Positions 23,028 to 31,829 are shown, counted from the stretch's first letter. The stretch: 33,949 nucleotides of DNA from an uncultured Clostridia bacterium (GCA_934256595.1 CAKQOW010000022.1:1-33949), one strand, 5' to 3'. The notes: generated by a model from the sequence alone, not told the origin. Numbers and translations: made by a program.

Positions 23028-24369
23028 AATTCCAGCCTGCGAAATCGCAGATTTCTTCAGGTTTTATTTTTCCTTCCAGCACATCGTCAATAGACTGTCT
23101 GATAATATCAACGGCTTTGTCCGCATCTTCCTCTGTTATGACAAGGGGCGGCGTAAGTTCAAGTACATTTGAATTTATTCCCGAATTGTAAAAAAGCAAA
23201 CCCAGCTGATATGCCCTGTATACTACAAGCGCCGAAAGCTCCGATGCCGGTTCTTTTGTTTCTCTGTCTTTTACCAGTTCAACGCCTATAACCAGACCTT
23301 TGCCTCTTACATCTCCTATGACATCATATTTATCTTTGAGTTCATTAAGCTTTTTAACAAGATATTCCCCTGTTTTTCGGGCGTTTTCCTCCAGATTTTC
23401 ATCCTTTATTATCTTTAGGGACTCTATCGCCGCCGCACATGCAACAGGGTTGCCTGCTGTAGTGAAAAGATGCATTCCGGTTCCTGAATTCATCAGTTCT
23501 TTTCTTCCGACCACAGCGCTGAGAGGCTGACCTCCTCCAAGCGGTTTCCCCATTATAACGGCATCGGGAGTTACATCATAATGCTCAAATCCGAACATTC
23601 TGCCGGTTCTGCCGAACCCTATCTTGACCTCATCGATTATAAGGAGTATATCATACTTCCTGCATATATGTTCAAGACCTTTGATAAATCCCTCTGCAGG
23701 AACAACATCTCCGCCATCACACTGAATGGCTTCAATAACTACCGCTCCAATCTGATCAGGTGCTGCCACAGCATCAAAAATGTAGTTTTCAATATATCTC
23801 AGGCAGAACAGATCACAGGTATCACGACTTTTTTCAAAAGCGCAGCGATAACAGTACGGATATGGTATTTTTATTATATTTCCGCCGCCTCCGCTCAGTT
23901 TGCTCTGCGAAGGATGTCCCGACATCGCATATGATCCCATTGTCTGCCCATGATATGAACCAACAAAAGTTATTATTTTGTTTTTTCCTGTTGCATAAGG
24001 TACAATCTTGGCAATAAATTCATTTGCATCAGATCCGGAATGTCCGTACCAGACACTCTTGTCAAAGTCTCCCGGCAGCAGTTCTTTAAGCTTCTCTGCC
24101 AGTTCAACACTTTCCTCATTAATAGCGGATATTGTCGAACCTGTTGACAGTTTTCTGACAGCGCTGCATACCGCCTCTATAATCCGCGGATGATTATATC
24201 CAACATTGGCTACTCCCCATCCTGCGCTGAAATCCAGATATTCTTTACCGTCTGCATCTGTAAGAACGGCTTTGTTTCCGGTCTCCACAACAAGGGGATA
24301 AAACCGCAGTTTCATTATATCACTTACAGATTCTTTGTCACGTAGGTATAATTCATTACTCTTACTCAT
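23026..24369 (-). CDS. Class-III PLP aminotransferase
   Basis: This enzyme of 447 residues belongs to the group of 4-aminobutyrate/ornithine/diamine transaminases. Motifs: DFSAGWGVANVGYNHP, the SDANE and GSYHGQT motifs, IDEVKIGFGRTG with the PLP-contacting Asp, and the PLP lysine in MGKPLGGGQPLS. Cys-rich CYRCAFEKSRDTCDLFC near residue 175 is a feature of some anaerobe members. Start ATG 24369 is preceded by AAGGAAGG; an in-frame extension to 24417 is less likely. It is flanked by two near-identical cyclase genes. With the decarboxylase next door it could transaminate a diamine or omega-amino acid, but the substrate is unproven. Confidence 0.88.
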   Translation of the reverse strand: MSKSNELYLRDKESVSDIMKLRFYPLVVETGNKAVLTDADGKEYLDFSAGWGVANVGYNHPRIIEAVCSAVRKLSTGSTISAINEESVELAEKLKELLPGDFDKSVWYGHSGSDANEFIAKIVPYATGKNKIITFVGSYHGQTMGSYAMSGHPSQSKLSGGGGNIIKIPYPYCYRCAFEKSRDTCDLFCLRYIENYIFDAVAAPDQIGAVVIEAIQCDGGDVVPAEGFIKGLEHICRKYDILLIIDEVKIGFGRTGRMFGFEHYDVTPDAVIMGKPLGGGQPLSAVVGRKELMNSGTGMHLFTTAGNPVACAAAIESLKIIKDENLEENARKTGEYLVKKLNELKDKYDVIGDVRGKGLVIGVELVKDRETKEPASELSALVVYRAYQLGLLFYNSGINSNVLELTPPLVITEEDADKAVDIIRQSIDDVLEGKIKPEEICDFAGWN

Positions 24370-24432
24370 AACAACCTTCCTTAACTTCGGCTGCTCCACA
24401 ATAATACAGCCGGTCATTCACACCCTTTCTGT

Positions 24433-25080
24433 TTATTCAGGCCAGAAGGCAATAGCTCTTATCGGTGATCCGTCTGCGTTCACATGTTTTAGAGGCAGTG
24501 CAAAGAACCAGAACAGATCGTCGCCGCATTTGTCAAGATTCATAAGGTTTTCTATGTTCACTATCTCATGCTCTCTGAAAAGCTTCTTGTGAATAGGCAG
24601 GTCTTCATCAGGAATAGGATCTATACCTATAACATCAAGTCCCACACCTTTTTTGTCTGTGTTCAATATGAATTCAACCACATCATCGTCTATGCACGCA
24701 TAGTCTTTGAAATAGTCGTCTGTGCCCCATCTTTTATCCCAGCCCAGATTAAACAGCAGGTAATCTGCCTCCTCTGCTTTTTTTCCGTATTTTTTGATTC
24801 TGTCAATTGTAATGGTATCTCCTTCTTTGAGATCCTGGCAGTCTATAACCAGCGCTTTTCCCACAAACTGACTCACAGGGAACTGATCGAGAGTTGTTCT
24901 GTCTGCAAACAGATGAGCAGGCGGATCCATGTGTGTGCCGGTATGGGTATACATTGACATCAGCGTTTCCTTGAAACCGTCTTTTTCATATGTGTTTGCC
25001 GGCTCAAGTTTTGGCGGCTCTGTACCCGGATATACGGGCATATCTTCTGAAATTACATGTGTTAAATCGATTACTTTCAT
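24433..25080 (-). CDS. Cyclase-family metal-dependent hydrolase, copy B
   Basis: 215 residues, same family and motifs as copy A (HTGTHMDPPAH metal site). The DNA of the coding region differs from copy A by one silent change and carries one extra proline codon, so it ends AFWPE. The start is ATG 25080 with AAAGGAGGACG; the frame is open 63 bases further, but those codons are not supported. It lies 34 bases after the second permease stop and about 60 before the aminotransferase. That both copies are intact suggests that dosage is useful or the duplication is recent. Confidence 0.88.
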   Translation of the reverse strand: MKVIDLTHVISEDMPVYPGTEPPKLEPANTYEKDGFKETLMSMYTHTGTHMDPPAHLFADRTTLDQFPVSQFVGKALVIDCQDLKEGDTITIDRIKKYGKKAEEADYLLFNLGWDKRWGTDDYFKDYACIDDDVVEFILNTDKKGVGLDVIGIDPIPDEDLPIHKKLFREHEIVNIENLMNLDKCGDDLFWFFALPLKHVNADGSPIRAIAFWPE

Positions 25081-25097
25081 AGCGTCCTCCTTTAATT
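24433..25097 (-). repeat. Long direct repeat, copy B
   Basis: Same orientation as 22366-23027. The two copies bracket the aminotransferase gene, so homologous recombination between them would delete one cyclase and the aminotransferase (about 2.07 kb). Confidence 0.92.
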
Positions 25098-25114
25098 CAT
25101 TTATAGAACAATAT

Positions 25115-26464
25115 TTATTCCGATAATTTTTCTGCCGCTTCACTGTGCGGTTTTGAGTAGAACTGATAGAACAGCAGAAGTATTACAAGATATACACATA
25201 CGGCAATGACTGTCTGAATACTTGACGAGAATGTTGCCCAGAACAGTATTGCTCCACCCACTATACTTACAAGGAAAAACAGATTCCTGCAAGGAAGTTT
25301 CCATGTCAGCTTGCCATACTCATCAGGGAATTTCTTTTTATATACATAGCTGCTTATAACTGTTATGCACATTGCCACAACACCGAAAGATGCCGAGATA
25401 TTTGTAAGCATTACATATACATTTCCGAGCGCCGGAATAACACCCATAAGAATCAGCACCATTCCTACAATCAGACTGAAAATAAGGCCGACATGAGGCA
25501 CACCGAATCTGTTAAGTTTTCCAAAAGCTTTCGGAACAACGCCCTGAATACCCATGCCGTATACAAGTCTGGAAACTGTAAACATTTCACCTACAAGACA
25601 TGTAACACATGCTATCCATGCCGCAAAATTGATCACCGTACCTGCAGCATTACCAAAAGCATATTTTGCAGCCAGCGTAAACGGAGAATCCATGGTTGCA
25701 TATTCGGTATAATGTACAAGACCGAGACATACAGCCATACTCAGCGCATACATAATAATTATAGTCAGGAACGCCCAGAACATTGCCTTTGGAAGTATTT
25801 CCGGTTTCTTAACCTCGCCGCTTGTAGTAAGAAGCGCAAACGGTCCTGCATATGCGTAAGTTCCTGCGCATATCGCAAGCCATATTCCCTTGCCGCCGAA
25901 CGGAGCAAACGGTTCATAGTTTTCAGGCGCTGTCTTGCCTGATAATATGCCTGCTATGATAAATACAACCATTATTCCGCACAATACAATGATGAGCCCA
26001 AGCTGCGCCTTACCTGTAACTTCTCCTCCCAGCATAGTTATAACAAATATTATCGCCAGAATACCCATGCCCCATATTACAGCGGATATATCAGCATTTT
26101 CTGTCCACATAAAGAAGTAATTGCTTATGTAGCCTGTTCCCAGACTTACAGAGCCAAGGAATATAACATTCATGCTGGCTTCCATAAATGCTGCCAGCAT
26201 TCCCCATCTCGGTCCGAGCATTCTCTTGTTCCAGTCATGAAGTGAACCTGCACGCGGCATTCCTACAGCCAGTTCACAGGCAGTCATGCAGATACACATA
26301 AGAATAAGTCCTGCAATAATATATGATATGATACATGCAGGACCGGCATTCTGCGCTCCAGAAGCCACCAGCAGGAACATGCCGTCACCTACAACAGCGC
26401 CTACACCAAGAGCCCAGATCTGCCAGAATCCCATTTTCTTTTTTAATCCTTTTTCCTCTTGCAT
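25115..26464 (-). CDS. APC-superfamily amino acid permease, first gene of the amine operon
   Basis: A 449-residue membrane protein with about 12 helices; the N-terminus FWQIWALGVGAVVGDGMF is the unwound helix-1 substrate site seen in APC transporters. The start ATG 26464 is placed after AGAGGAAAG; an ATG five codons upstream is less well positioned. It is the first gene of the operon permease-cyclaseB-aminotransferase-cyclaseA-decarboxylase, under the -10 box at 26504 and the palindrome at 26525. It probably imports the operon's substrate; the compound is unknown. Confidence 0.85.
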   Translation of the reverse strand: MQEEKGLKKKMGFWQIWALGVGAVVGDGMFLLVASGAQNAGPACIISYIIAGLILMCICMTACELAVGMPRAGSLHDWNKRMLGPRWGMLAAFMEASMNVIFLGSVSLGTGYISNYFFMWTENADISAVIWGMGILAIIFVITMLGGEVTGKAQLGLIIVLCGIMVVFIIAGILSGKTAPENYEPFAPFGGKGIWLAICAGTYAYAGPFALLTTSGEVKKPEILPKAMFWAFLTIIIMYALSMAVCLGLVHYTEYATMDSPFTLAAKYAFGNAAGTVINFAAWIACVTCLVGEMFTVSRLVYGMGIQGVVPKAFGKLNRFGVPHVGLIFSLIVGMVLILMGVIPALGNVYVMLTNISASFGVVAMCITVISSYVYKKKFPDEYGKLTWKLPCRNLFFLVSIVGGAILFWATFSSSIQTVIAVCVYLVILLLFYQFYSKPHSEAAEKLSE

Positions 26465-26503
26465 TTTCTTTCCTCTCATTCACTTGATTTTCAGATACAA
26501 CAA

Positions 26504-26543
26504 ATTATAAGTGCACTATCTAAGCGGAATATTCCGAATATTT
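26504..26543 (-). promoter_or_regulatory. Regulated promoter of the amine operon with overlapping palindromes
   Basis: The minus-strand -10 TATAAT (26509-26504) has no TTGACA-like -35. Instead CGGAATATTCCG (26525-26536), a perfect 12-bp palindrome, sits there, overlapped by a second palindrome AATATTC-C-GAATATT (26529-26543). This is the layout of an activator-dependent promoter, with the divergent PucR regulator as the likely activator. Confidence 0.6.
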
Positions 26544-26568
26544 ACTTAAAATTAACACACCCTTTCGC

Positions 26569-26597
26569 TTGTATCAATATATATTTTGTATTATAAT
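26569..26597 (+). promoter_or_regulatory. Sigma-A promoter of the PucR-type regulator
   Basis: TTGTAT (26569-26574), 17 bases, then TATAAT (26592-26597) on the plus strand. It lies back to back with the amine-operon promoter. Confidence 0.7.
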
Positions 26598-26610
26598 CAT
26601 TTTATAATTA

Positions 26611-26625
26611 TATACATTTTGTATA
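26611..26625. promoter_or_regulatory. Palindrome at the regulator's start of transcription
   Basis: TATACA-TTT-TGTATA lies just downstream of the -10 box and 3 bases before the GGAGG site. It could be an autoregulatory operator; it differs from the GGAATATTCC site. Confidence 0.4.
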
Positions 26626-26641
26626 TATGGAGGTCTCTGAA

Positions 26642-28162
26642 ATGTTTAAAATAGGTGATTTTTTTAATCTTAATCTGTTTGCATGGACACGAAATCTTAC
26701 AGGAGCGCCCGTACATCAGGAACGCCCTATCGAATTTGTATCTGTAAACGATCTTCCGCTTGACAATTTTATAAGAGAAAATGAAATGGTAATAACAATT
26801 GCAACTCCATATGTAAGTAACGATGATCGTATGTATGAGTTCATAGACGGCCTTGTCAAAGCAAAAGCAAGTATATTTCTTCTTGCCATACCCAATGACA
26901 GACTGGAACTGAGCAAACGCTGCAGGGATCACGCCGCAGACAATAATCTTTCAGTATTTCAGATACCATGGGAATACCGATTTGCTGATATTATCGAAAA
27001 AGTTACTGATGAAATAAGAGGTTCAAATGACGCTCTGCTGCAGAATCTCGAAAAGTGCCAGAACGCTCTTCTCAAATGCTATCTCAGCGGCAAGGGAATA
27101 AACGCAGCACAGAAAATAATAGCATCGCATCTTAATCATGACGTGGACATAATAAAAAACCGCACAACCTGTCAAATCGACGATACTGCAGAGGAATACA
27201 GCGAAATCATTCTGAAACAGAACAACAAGGTTTACGGTTTTCTTTACATACATTCAAAAATAACATTCAAAACAAAAGCTCTTATCTCCAGAACTCTTGC
27301 GCCTGTATTAATGCTGTGGTTCTACAAGGAGGATATAATACAGGCAACGCAGCACCTCGTAAAAGACGACTTTATATGGGAACTTATCAGCACCGGAACA
27401 AATCTCACAGAGGATATGATTTATACAGCCGAAACACTGGAGCTTAATATTGAAAAGGAGTTCACCTGCATTGTGGGGCAGATCAACTTCAAAAAAAACA
27501 TCTCTGTGAATTCATGGCTTAATACAAATATGGGACGACTGCGGGAAATACTTCAGCTTACTGCGGCCTCTCTCGGCAGAGAAATAATTCTGACCTCACA
27601 AAAAAATATGCTTGTTATGTTTATTGAAAACACAATACAGGACAAACGCAAAAACATAAATACTTTTCTTGATAAGGCTGAAGAGAATACAGGTATTGAT
27701 TTCCCGTTGATATATTTTTCATGGGGAATCAGCGAAATAAAAAGCGGCCCTACTGATTTCAACAGTTATTTCGTTCATGCAAAACTGGCCAAGGAGCTTT
27801 ATGCAAACAGTCGCCGATACACAAAAAACCACAGATACAGCTACGAGGAAACGCTCATTTTTGACATGCTTTCGGTGCTTTCTGCCGACAGTCATATATC
27901 ATCAAAAGCCTATGATATTATTTCTCCTCTGCTCCTGTATGACAAAGAGAAAAACACAAGTCTGATGTCCGCACTGCGTGCATATCTGCGCATCAGGAAT
28001 ATTTCAAAAGCTGCAGAAAGCATAAATATGCACCGGCAGACATTTATTTATCAGATGAACAAAATAGAGGAACTTCTTGATGTTTCATTAAAAGATTCTG
28101 AAGCACTGTTCCTGCTTGAAATCTGTATGAGGCTTCATGTAGATTTTAAAAACATAAATTAA
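26642..28162 (+). CDS. PucR/CdaR-family transcriptional regulator
   Basis: A 506-residue regulator with a PucR-type N-terminal domain (about 1-125, MFKIGDFFNLNLFAWTRN... and NEMVITIATPYVS). A central sensor-like region follows. The C-terminal helix-turn-helix RNISKAAESINMHRQTFIYQ (about 455-475) is of the kind that controls purine, amino-acid and amine catabolism in Bacillota. I use the ATG at 26642, eight bases after GGAGG; ATG 26627 lies within that site. It diverges from the amine operon, whose promoter carries a palindrome, so it most likely activates that operon in response to the substrate. It ends before a strong bidirectional terminator. Confidence 0.85.
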   Translation: MFKIGDFFNLNLFAWTRNLTGAPVHQERPIEFVSVNDLPLDNFIRENEMVITIATPYVSNDDRMYEFIDGLVKAKASIFLLAIPNDRLELSKRCRDHAADNNLSVFQIPWEYRFADIIEKVTDEIRGSNDALLQNLEKCQNALLKCYLSGKGINAAQKIIASHLNHDVDIIKNRTTCQIDDTAEEYSEIILKQNNKVYGFLYIHSKITFKTKALISRTLAPVLMLWFYKEDIIQATQHLVKDDFIWELISTGTNLTEDMIYTAETLELNIEKEFTCIVGQINFKKNISVNSWLNTNMGRLREILQLTAASLGREIILTSQKNMLVMFIENTIQDKRKNINTFLDKAEENTGIDFPLIYFSWGISEIKSGPTDFNSYFVHAKLAKELYANSRRYTKNHRYSYEETLIFDMLSVLSADSHISSKAYDIISPLLLYDKEKNTSLMSALRAYLRIRNISKAAESINMHRQTFIYQMNKIEELLDVSLKDSEALFLLEICMRLHVDFKNIN

Positions 28163-28163
28163 G

Positions 28164-28204
28164 AAAAGCAGCAGAGCCGATAAAAACGAAGCTCTGCTGC
28201 TTTT
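28164..28204. terminator. Bidirectional terminator between pucR-type gene and APC permease
   Basis: AAAAGCAGCAGAGC (28164-28177) pairs perfectly with GCTCTGCTGCTTTT (28191-28204). T runs on both strands serve both convergent genes. Confidence 0.92.
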
Positions 28205-28225
28205 AATACTAATTATCAATATCTA

Positions 28226-29674
28226 TTAATTCCTGTTTTTTCTCCCGATAATAAGTCCTACTATCATTACTGCCGCAAATATACACAGATATCCGAGTAT
28301 CGGGCATATGAATCCGCCACCTGCCGCTGCCGCCGCCTGCGCCGGCTGAATGCCATGAGCATATATTGCCGCTATAACCATGAATATTGAACCGCACAGC
28401 CCGAGTATCGGGATTACATATCTCTTTACCGGTCCGAAATCTGTCGCCTTTTTCATAAATCCTATAAATACAGGAATATACAGAGCATATATTGTAACTA
28501 TAGGCAGCTCTGATGAGTCAAAACCGAAGAAACCGAGATAGTTTACTGTTCCCAGGTTTGCAAGATAGAAGAACAGGAACCAGATACCGCACATCATCAG
28601 ACCAAGTATTGCTGAATTGTTTGCCATATTGGATTCAGGGTCAACCTGCGCAAACAGCTTAGGCTTAGGGCCCTCGCCTCTGGCAGCGATTGAGTAAATT
28701 CCTCTGGTGCAGCCCAGCATAAGTCCGTTTAATGTACCCATGCAGGAAATAGCCACAAACAGATTAAGCACTGTTCCGAATACTTTTCCGAATACATTTA
28801 TGTATGCTACTGTAGCTCCGTCAGTTATAAGCTGCTCTACCGTAGCTCCGCCTGCAACGCCTATATAGTATGCGATATAGATTATAACTATGATAAGTCC
28901 GCCTGCGACAAGAGCAATAGGAAGATTTCTCTTTGCGTTCTTGAGTTCTGAGTTTACAGATGTGGCAATAATCCATCCCTCATATGCAAAAGCTGTCGCA
29001 ACTATTGAGGCAAACAGAGGATTGCTTGTCGCTGTTTCGGCAAGGTCAATACCTGTTGTAGTCATATTCTCTATAAGTACTCCGTTCTCTGAAACAAGAC
29101 CGCATATAATGCCTACTACCGCCATAAGAACAAGCGGAATCAGCTTGATTACTGTTGTTGCAACCTGAAAATGTCCCGCAAGTTTAGGTGAAATAGCATT
29201 AACGAAATATGCCGCGCACATAAAGAACACTGTCATTGCCATACATTCAGGCCCTATAACGCAGCCGCCTTCTTCGGCGGGAATCATCATAGGGAACTGC
29301 GGCCATGCCGATGTTATAAATACAAGAGTAAATCTTGCGGACAGCCATGCAAGTACGGAAGTAAGTGTAGGATAATAGATAAAGGTCATAAACCATCCCA
29401 CCGCATATCCGTATTTCTTGCTTACCGCAGCTTCGGCATAGTCAACGATACCGTTTACTTTTTCATACTTTGTGGCCATTATTGCAAAGGCAAGGATACA
29501 TGCCAGCATAATACAGCCGCCCACTATCCATGCCAGTATGCCAAGAGGCATATTGCCGTTGGTCTTTGTTAAAATTGTCTGAGCTTTAAAAAATACGCCG
29601 CTGCCGATTACAATACCCACAACCATGGCTATCGCCGTCAGCAGACCGTATTTTTTCTCCAGTCCGTTGTTCAT
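28226..29674 (-). CDS. APC-superfamily amino acid permease
   Basis: A 482-residue membrane protein with about 12 helices; AMVVGIVIGSGVFFKAQTIL (about 16-35) is the APC helix-1 signature. Hydrophobic segments recur to the end, with a short basic tail GRKNRN. The ATG at 29674 has GAAGGAAG. It has its own consensus promoter (29731-29759), so it is a monocistronic gene next to, but separate from, the PucR group. The substrate is not predictable; three APC permeases in 10 kb fit an amino-acid fermenter. Confidence 0.87.
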   Translation of the reverse strand: MNNGLEKKYGLLTAIAMVVGIVIGSGVFFKAQTILTKTNGNMPLGILAWIVGGCIMLACILAFAIMATKYEKVNGIVDYAEAAVSKKYGYAVGWFMTFIYYPTLTSVLAWLSARFTLVFITSAWPQFPMMIPAEEGGCVIGPECMAMTVFFMCAAYFVNAISPKLAGHFQVATTVIKLIPLVLMAVVGIICGLVSENGVLIENMTTTGIDLAETATSNPLFASIVATAFAYEGWIIATSVNSELKNAKRNLPIALVAGGLIIVIIYIAYYIGVAGGATVEQLITDGATVAYINVFGKVFGTVLNLFVAISCMGTLNGLMLGCTRGIYSIAARGEGPKPKLFAQVDPESNMANNSAILGLMMCGIWFLFFYLANLGTVNYLGFFGFDSSELPIVTIYALYIPVFIGFMKKATDFGPVKRYVIPILGLCGSIFMVIAAIYAHGIQPAQAAAAAGGGFICPILGYLCIFAAVMIVGLIIGRKNRN

Positions 29675-29730
29675 TTTGACTTCCTTCTTTCTTTATATTT
29701 ATTATACATATATTTTATTAGTACTTATCC

Positions 29731-29759
29731 ATTTTACATACTTTTAAATGCAATGTCAA
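29731..29759 (-). promoter_or_regulatory. Sigma-A promoter of the third permease
   Basis: TTGACA (29759-29754), 17 bases, TAAAAT (29736-29731) on the minus strand. Confidence 0.75.
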
Positions 29760-29836
29760 TAATTTCTAGTCTTTTATATCAATTTCTTCCTTATAGTCCA
29801 ATCGTAAAAACAGATTAAAAAGTCCTGCTACGATAA

Positions 29837-29865
29837 ACGGCAGAGCCGAAAACCGACCCTGCCGT
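29837..29865 (-). terminator. Terminator after the metS-like gene
   Basis: ACGGCAG (29837-29843) and CTGCCGT (29859-29865) form a 7-bp outer stem with further inner pairing. The T tract after it on the minus strand is short. Confidence 0.55.
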
Positions 29866-29886
29866 ATTGATTTTAATACTTAGAAG

Positions 29887-29997
29887 TTATTCAGTTCTTT
29901 CTTTTTTCTTTTTCATCATGAATGCGAGGGACACAGCGCAGCCGCCCCAGAGCCCTACACACGCAATGCACATCATTATTATTGCACCAGCAGTCAT
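29887..29997 (-). CDS. MetS-like small subunit of an NSS transporter
   Basis: A 36-residue peptide: one transmembrane helix (MTAGAIIMMCIACVGLWGG...) and a charged tail KKKKERTE. Such small proteins are known as MetS-type partners of NSS transporters (first described with MetP of Corynebacterium, for methionine/alanine uptake). Its ATG at 29997 has a perfect AAGGAGGT site and follows the NSS gene by 18 bases. It is easily missed because of its size. Confidence 0.8.
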   Translation of the reverse strand: MTAGAIIMMCIACVGLWGGCAVSLAFMMKKKKERTE

Positions 29998-30015
29998 TTG
30001 TGTCTACCTCCTTAA

Positions 30016-31506
30016 TTAATCATCATAGCCGGGAGCATCTTCCGGTTTTTCGTAGAAGCTCTTCTTGCCCTTTGCTATTGTAAGAACTACAGCTCCCACT
30101 ACCATAATAGCCACTACACCCCAGCCGAAACCTGACGGATATCCGCCGTAACCGTCTTTGATAAATGTAATCAGGTTAACAACGAATGTATATCCTAAAA
30201 CAATAACAGTTATGAACTTCAGGCACCATGTCCACCACTTGCCTACAGAGAAGTTTGAGTATTCGTTTGCTGCTGCTCTGAGCTTTTCAGGCTTGAAGAA
30301 CCAGCATATAAGTATAAGCTCAATAACACCGCTGGCAACAATACCTATATTGTTGCAGATGTAATCTGTAAAGTCGAGGATATATAATCCTGCGCCTGTG
30401 ATAAACAGTATGCTCAGCAGGAAAGTAGGTACAAGAACTGCTGTTACAGTCTTCTTGTGCCCCATCTGGAATTTGTCCTCAATACCTGTAACTACAGCCT
30501 GAAGAATTGATACCAGCGAAGTGATACCTGCTGTAAACAGTGATACAAAGAAGCAAAGTCCGAATAACGCATTTAATGCAGGAAGTGTGCTGATTGCTGT
30601 AGGGAATACAACAAATGCAAGTCCTACACCGGCTGCTGCAACATCTTCAACGCCAACGCCCTGCTGCATGGCCATATATCCCATAATTGAGAAAATACCT
30701 ATTCCTGCGAACACCTCAAACCCATGGTTTGTGCAGGCAGTCAGGAATGCTGTATTTACAACGTCCTCTTCCTTTGGCAGGAAGCTTGAGTAACTGATCA
30801 TAATAGCAAAGGCTATAGATAAGCTGAAGAATACCTGTCCGTAGGCCGCTACCCATACACCGGGCTCCTTGATTGCCGCCCAGTCAGGAGTAAACATATA
30901 TGCAAGTCCGTCTACCGCGCCGGGAAGTGTGATACCTCTTACTACTAATATAATGCAGCAGAGCATCAGTACCGGCAGACAGATTTTGCAGGCAATGTCG
31001 ATACCCTTGTTGATGCCCTTGTACATAATAAATGCTACAACAGCCCATATAATAACAAACGGTATAATCAGATGAGTCTTGATGCCGCCAAGCTGAGTCA
31101 GACTGTCGCTGATTCCCAGATATTCATTAAAGAATGAGTTCGCATCATCGCCCCATGCCTGAGTAAATGAATATCCTATATAGCTTACTACCCATACAAC
31201 TATTGCAAAATAGTAGATAGAGATAAGGAATGAAATCATTACCTGTCCCCAGCCGAGCCATTCGAATTTTCTGTTGATTCTTGCGAATGTTCCCGGAGCG
31301 CCCGCTCTGTAAGTTTTACCTAATGTGTATTCCAGAATAAGAATAGGAATACCTGCTGTTAAAATTGCAAACAGATATGGAAAAATAAATGCGCCGCCGC
31401 CGTTGGTCGCCGCTATGTACGGGAATCTCCACAGATTGCCCAGACCTACAGCGGAACCTATTGCAGCAAGAATAAATCCAAGTTTGCTGTTCCATTGTTC
31501 TCTCAA
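30016..31506 (-). CDS. NSS-family sodium-dependent amino acid symporter
   Basis: A 496-residue neurotransmitter:sodium symporter, 12 helices. The N-terminus (M)REQWNSKLGFILAAIGSAVG and LGNLWRFPYIAATNGGGAF is the canonical helix-1 sodium and substrate site, and it includes the Trp-Arg pair. The start codon is TTG at 31506, preceded at 11 bases by GAGGAG. With the MetS-like peptide downstream it is probably a methionine/alanine-type or branched amino-acid importer; the substrate is an inference. It is driven by a perfect consensus promoter. Confidence 0.93.
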   Translation of the reverse strand: MREQWNSKLGFILAAIGSAVGLGNLWRFPYIAATNGGGAFIFPYLFAILTAGIPILILEYTLGKTYRAGAPGTFARINRKFEWLGWGQVMISFLISIYYFAIVVWVVSYIGYSFTQAWGDDANSFFNEYLGISDSLTQLGGIKTHLIIPFVIIWAVVAFIMYKGINKGIDIACKICLPVLMLCCIILVVRGITLPGAVDGLAYMFTPDWAAIKEPGVWVAAYGQVFFSLSIAFAIMISYSSFLPKEEDVVNTAFLTACTNHGFEVFAGIGIFSIMGYMAMQQGVGVEDVAAAGVGLAFVVFPTAISTLPALNALFGLCFFVSLFTAGITSLVSILQAVVTGIEDKFQMGHKKTVTAVLVPTFLLSILFITGAGLYILDFTDYICNNIGIVASGVIELILICWFFKPEKLRAAANEYSNFSVGKWWTWCLKFITVIVLGYTFVVNLITFIKDGYGGYPSGFGWGVVAIMVVGAVVLTIAKGKKSFYEKPEDAPGYDD

Positions 31507-31584
31507 TGTAATTCACTCTCCTCAAATAAAATTTCATAATAACTTCTGATACAGCAAAAAATTGCTGTTTAATATGACTTTCTT

Positions 31585-31613
31585 ATTATATGGCAGAAAA
31601 AAACAGTTGTCAA
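31585..31613 (-). promoter_or_regulatory. Consensus sigma-A promoter of the NSS operon
   Basis: Perfect TTGACA (31613-31608) and TATAAT (31590-31585) with 17-base spacing. The leader, about 75 bases, contains a small hairpin ACAGCAA/TTGCTGT (31551-31568). Confidence 0.88.
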
Positions 31614-31681
31614 TAACAAATTGTTTCTTAACACAAAAAAAATTTTTTATTTTTGTTATGTAACACAAATTATATTTGCGG

Positions 31682-31702
31682 CTTTGTGCGAGGCTCACAA
31701 AG
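31682..31702 (+). terminator. Hairpin with T run upstream of sigI
   Basis: CTTTGTG (31682-31688) pairs with CACAAAG (31696-31702), then TTTTTG. It may stop plus-strand read-through into sigI. The rest of the stretch 31614-31752 is AT-rich with no gene. Confidence 0.5.
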
Positions 31703-31752
31703 TTTTTGTTGGAATTTTCACTTAATTTAGTTTTTGGCTTTATTTTCTCCCA

Positions 31753-31782
31753 AACCCCGTTTTTTTTGAAGGTTCTTGCGAA
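31753..31782 (+). promoter_or_regulatory. Possible SigI-type autoregulatory promoter
   Basis: AACCC(CG) at 31753-31759 and CGAA at 31779-31782 resemble the A2C3 (-35) and CGWA (-10) elements reported for SigI promoters. The 21-base distance between them may be long for the family, so this is tentative. Confidence 0.4.
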
Positions 31783-31829
31783 TATATTAATGTAAACCAA
31801 AGTGCTATGCCATCCGGGTATCAGTATTA

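Noticed and set aside
22366..25097. Duplicate cyclase as an assembly artefact
   Set aside because: The copies differ by a silent base, an indel and bases near the start, and have distinct flanking genes; still, only long reads can settle it.
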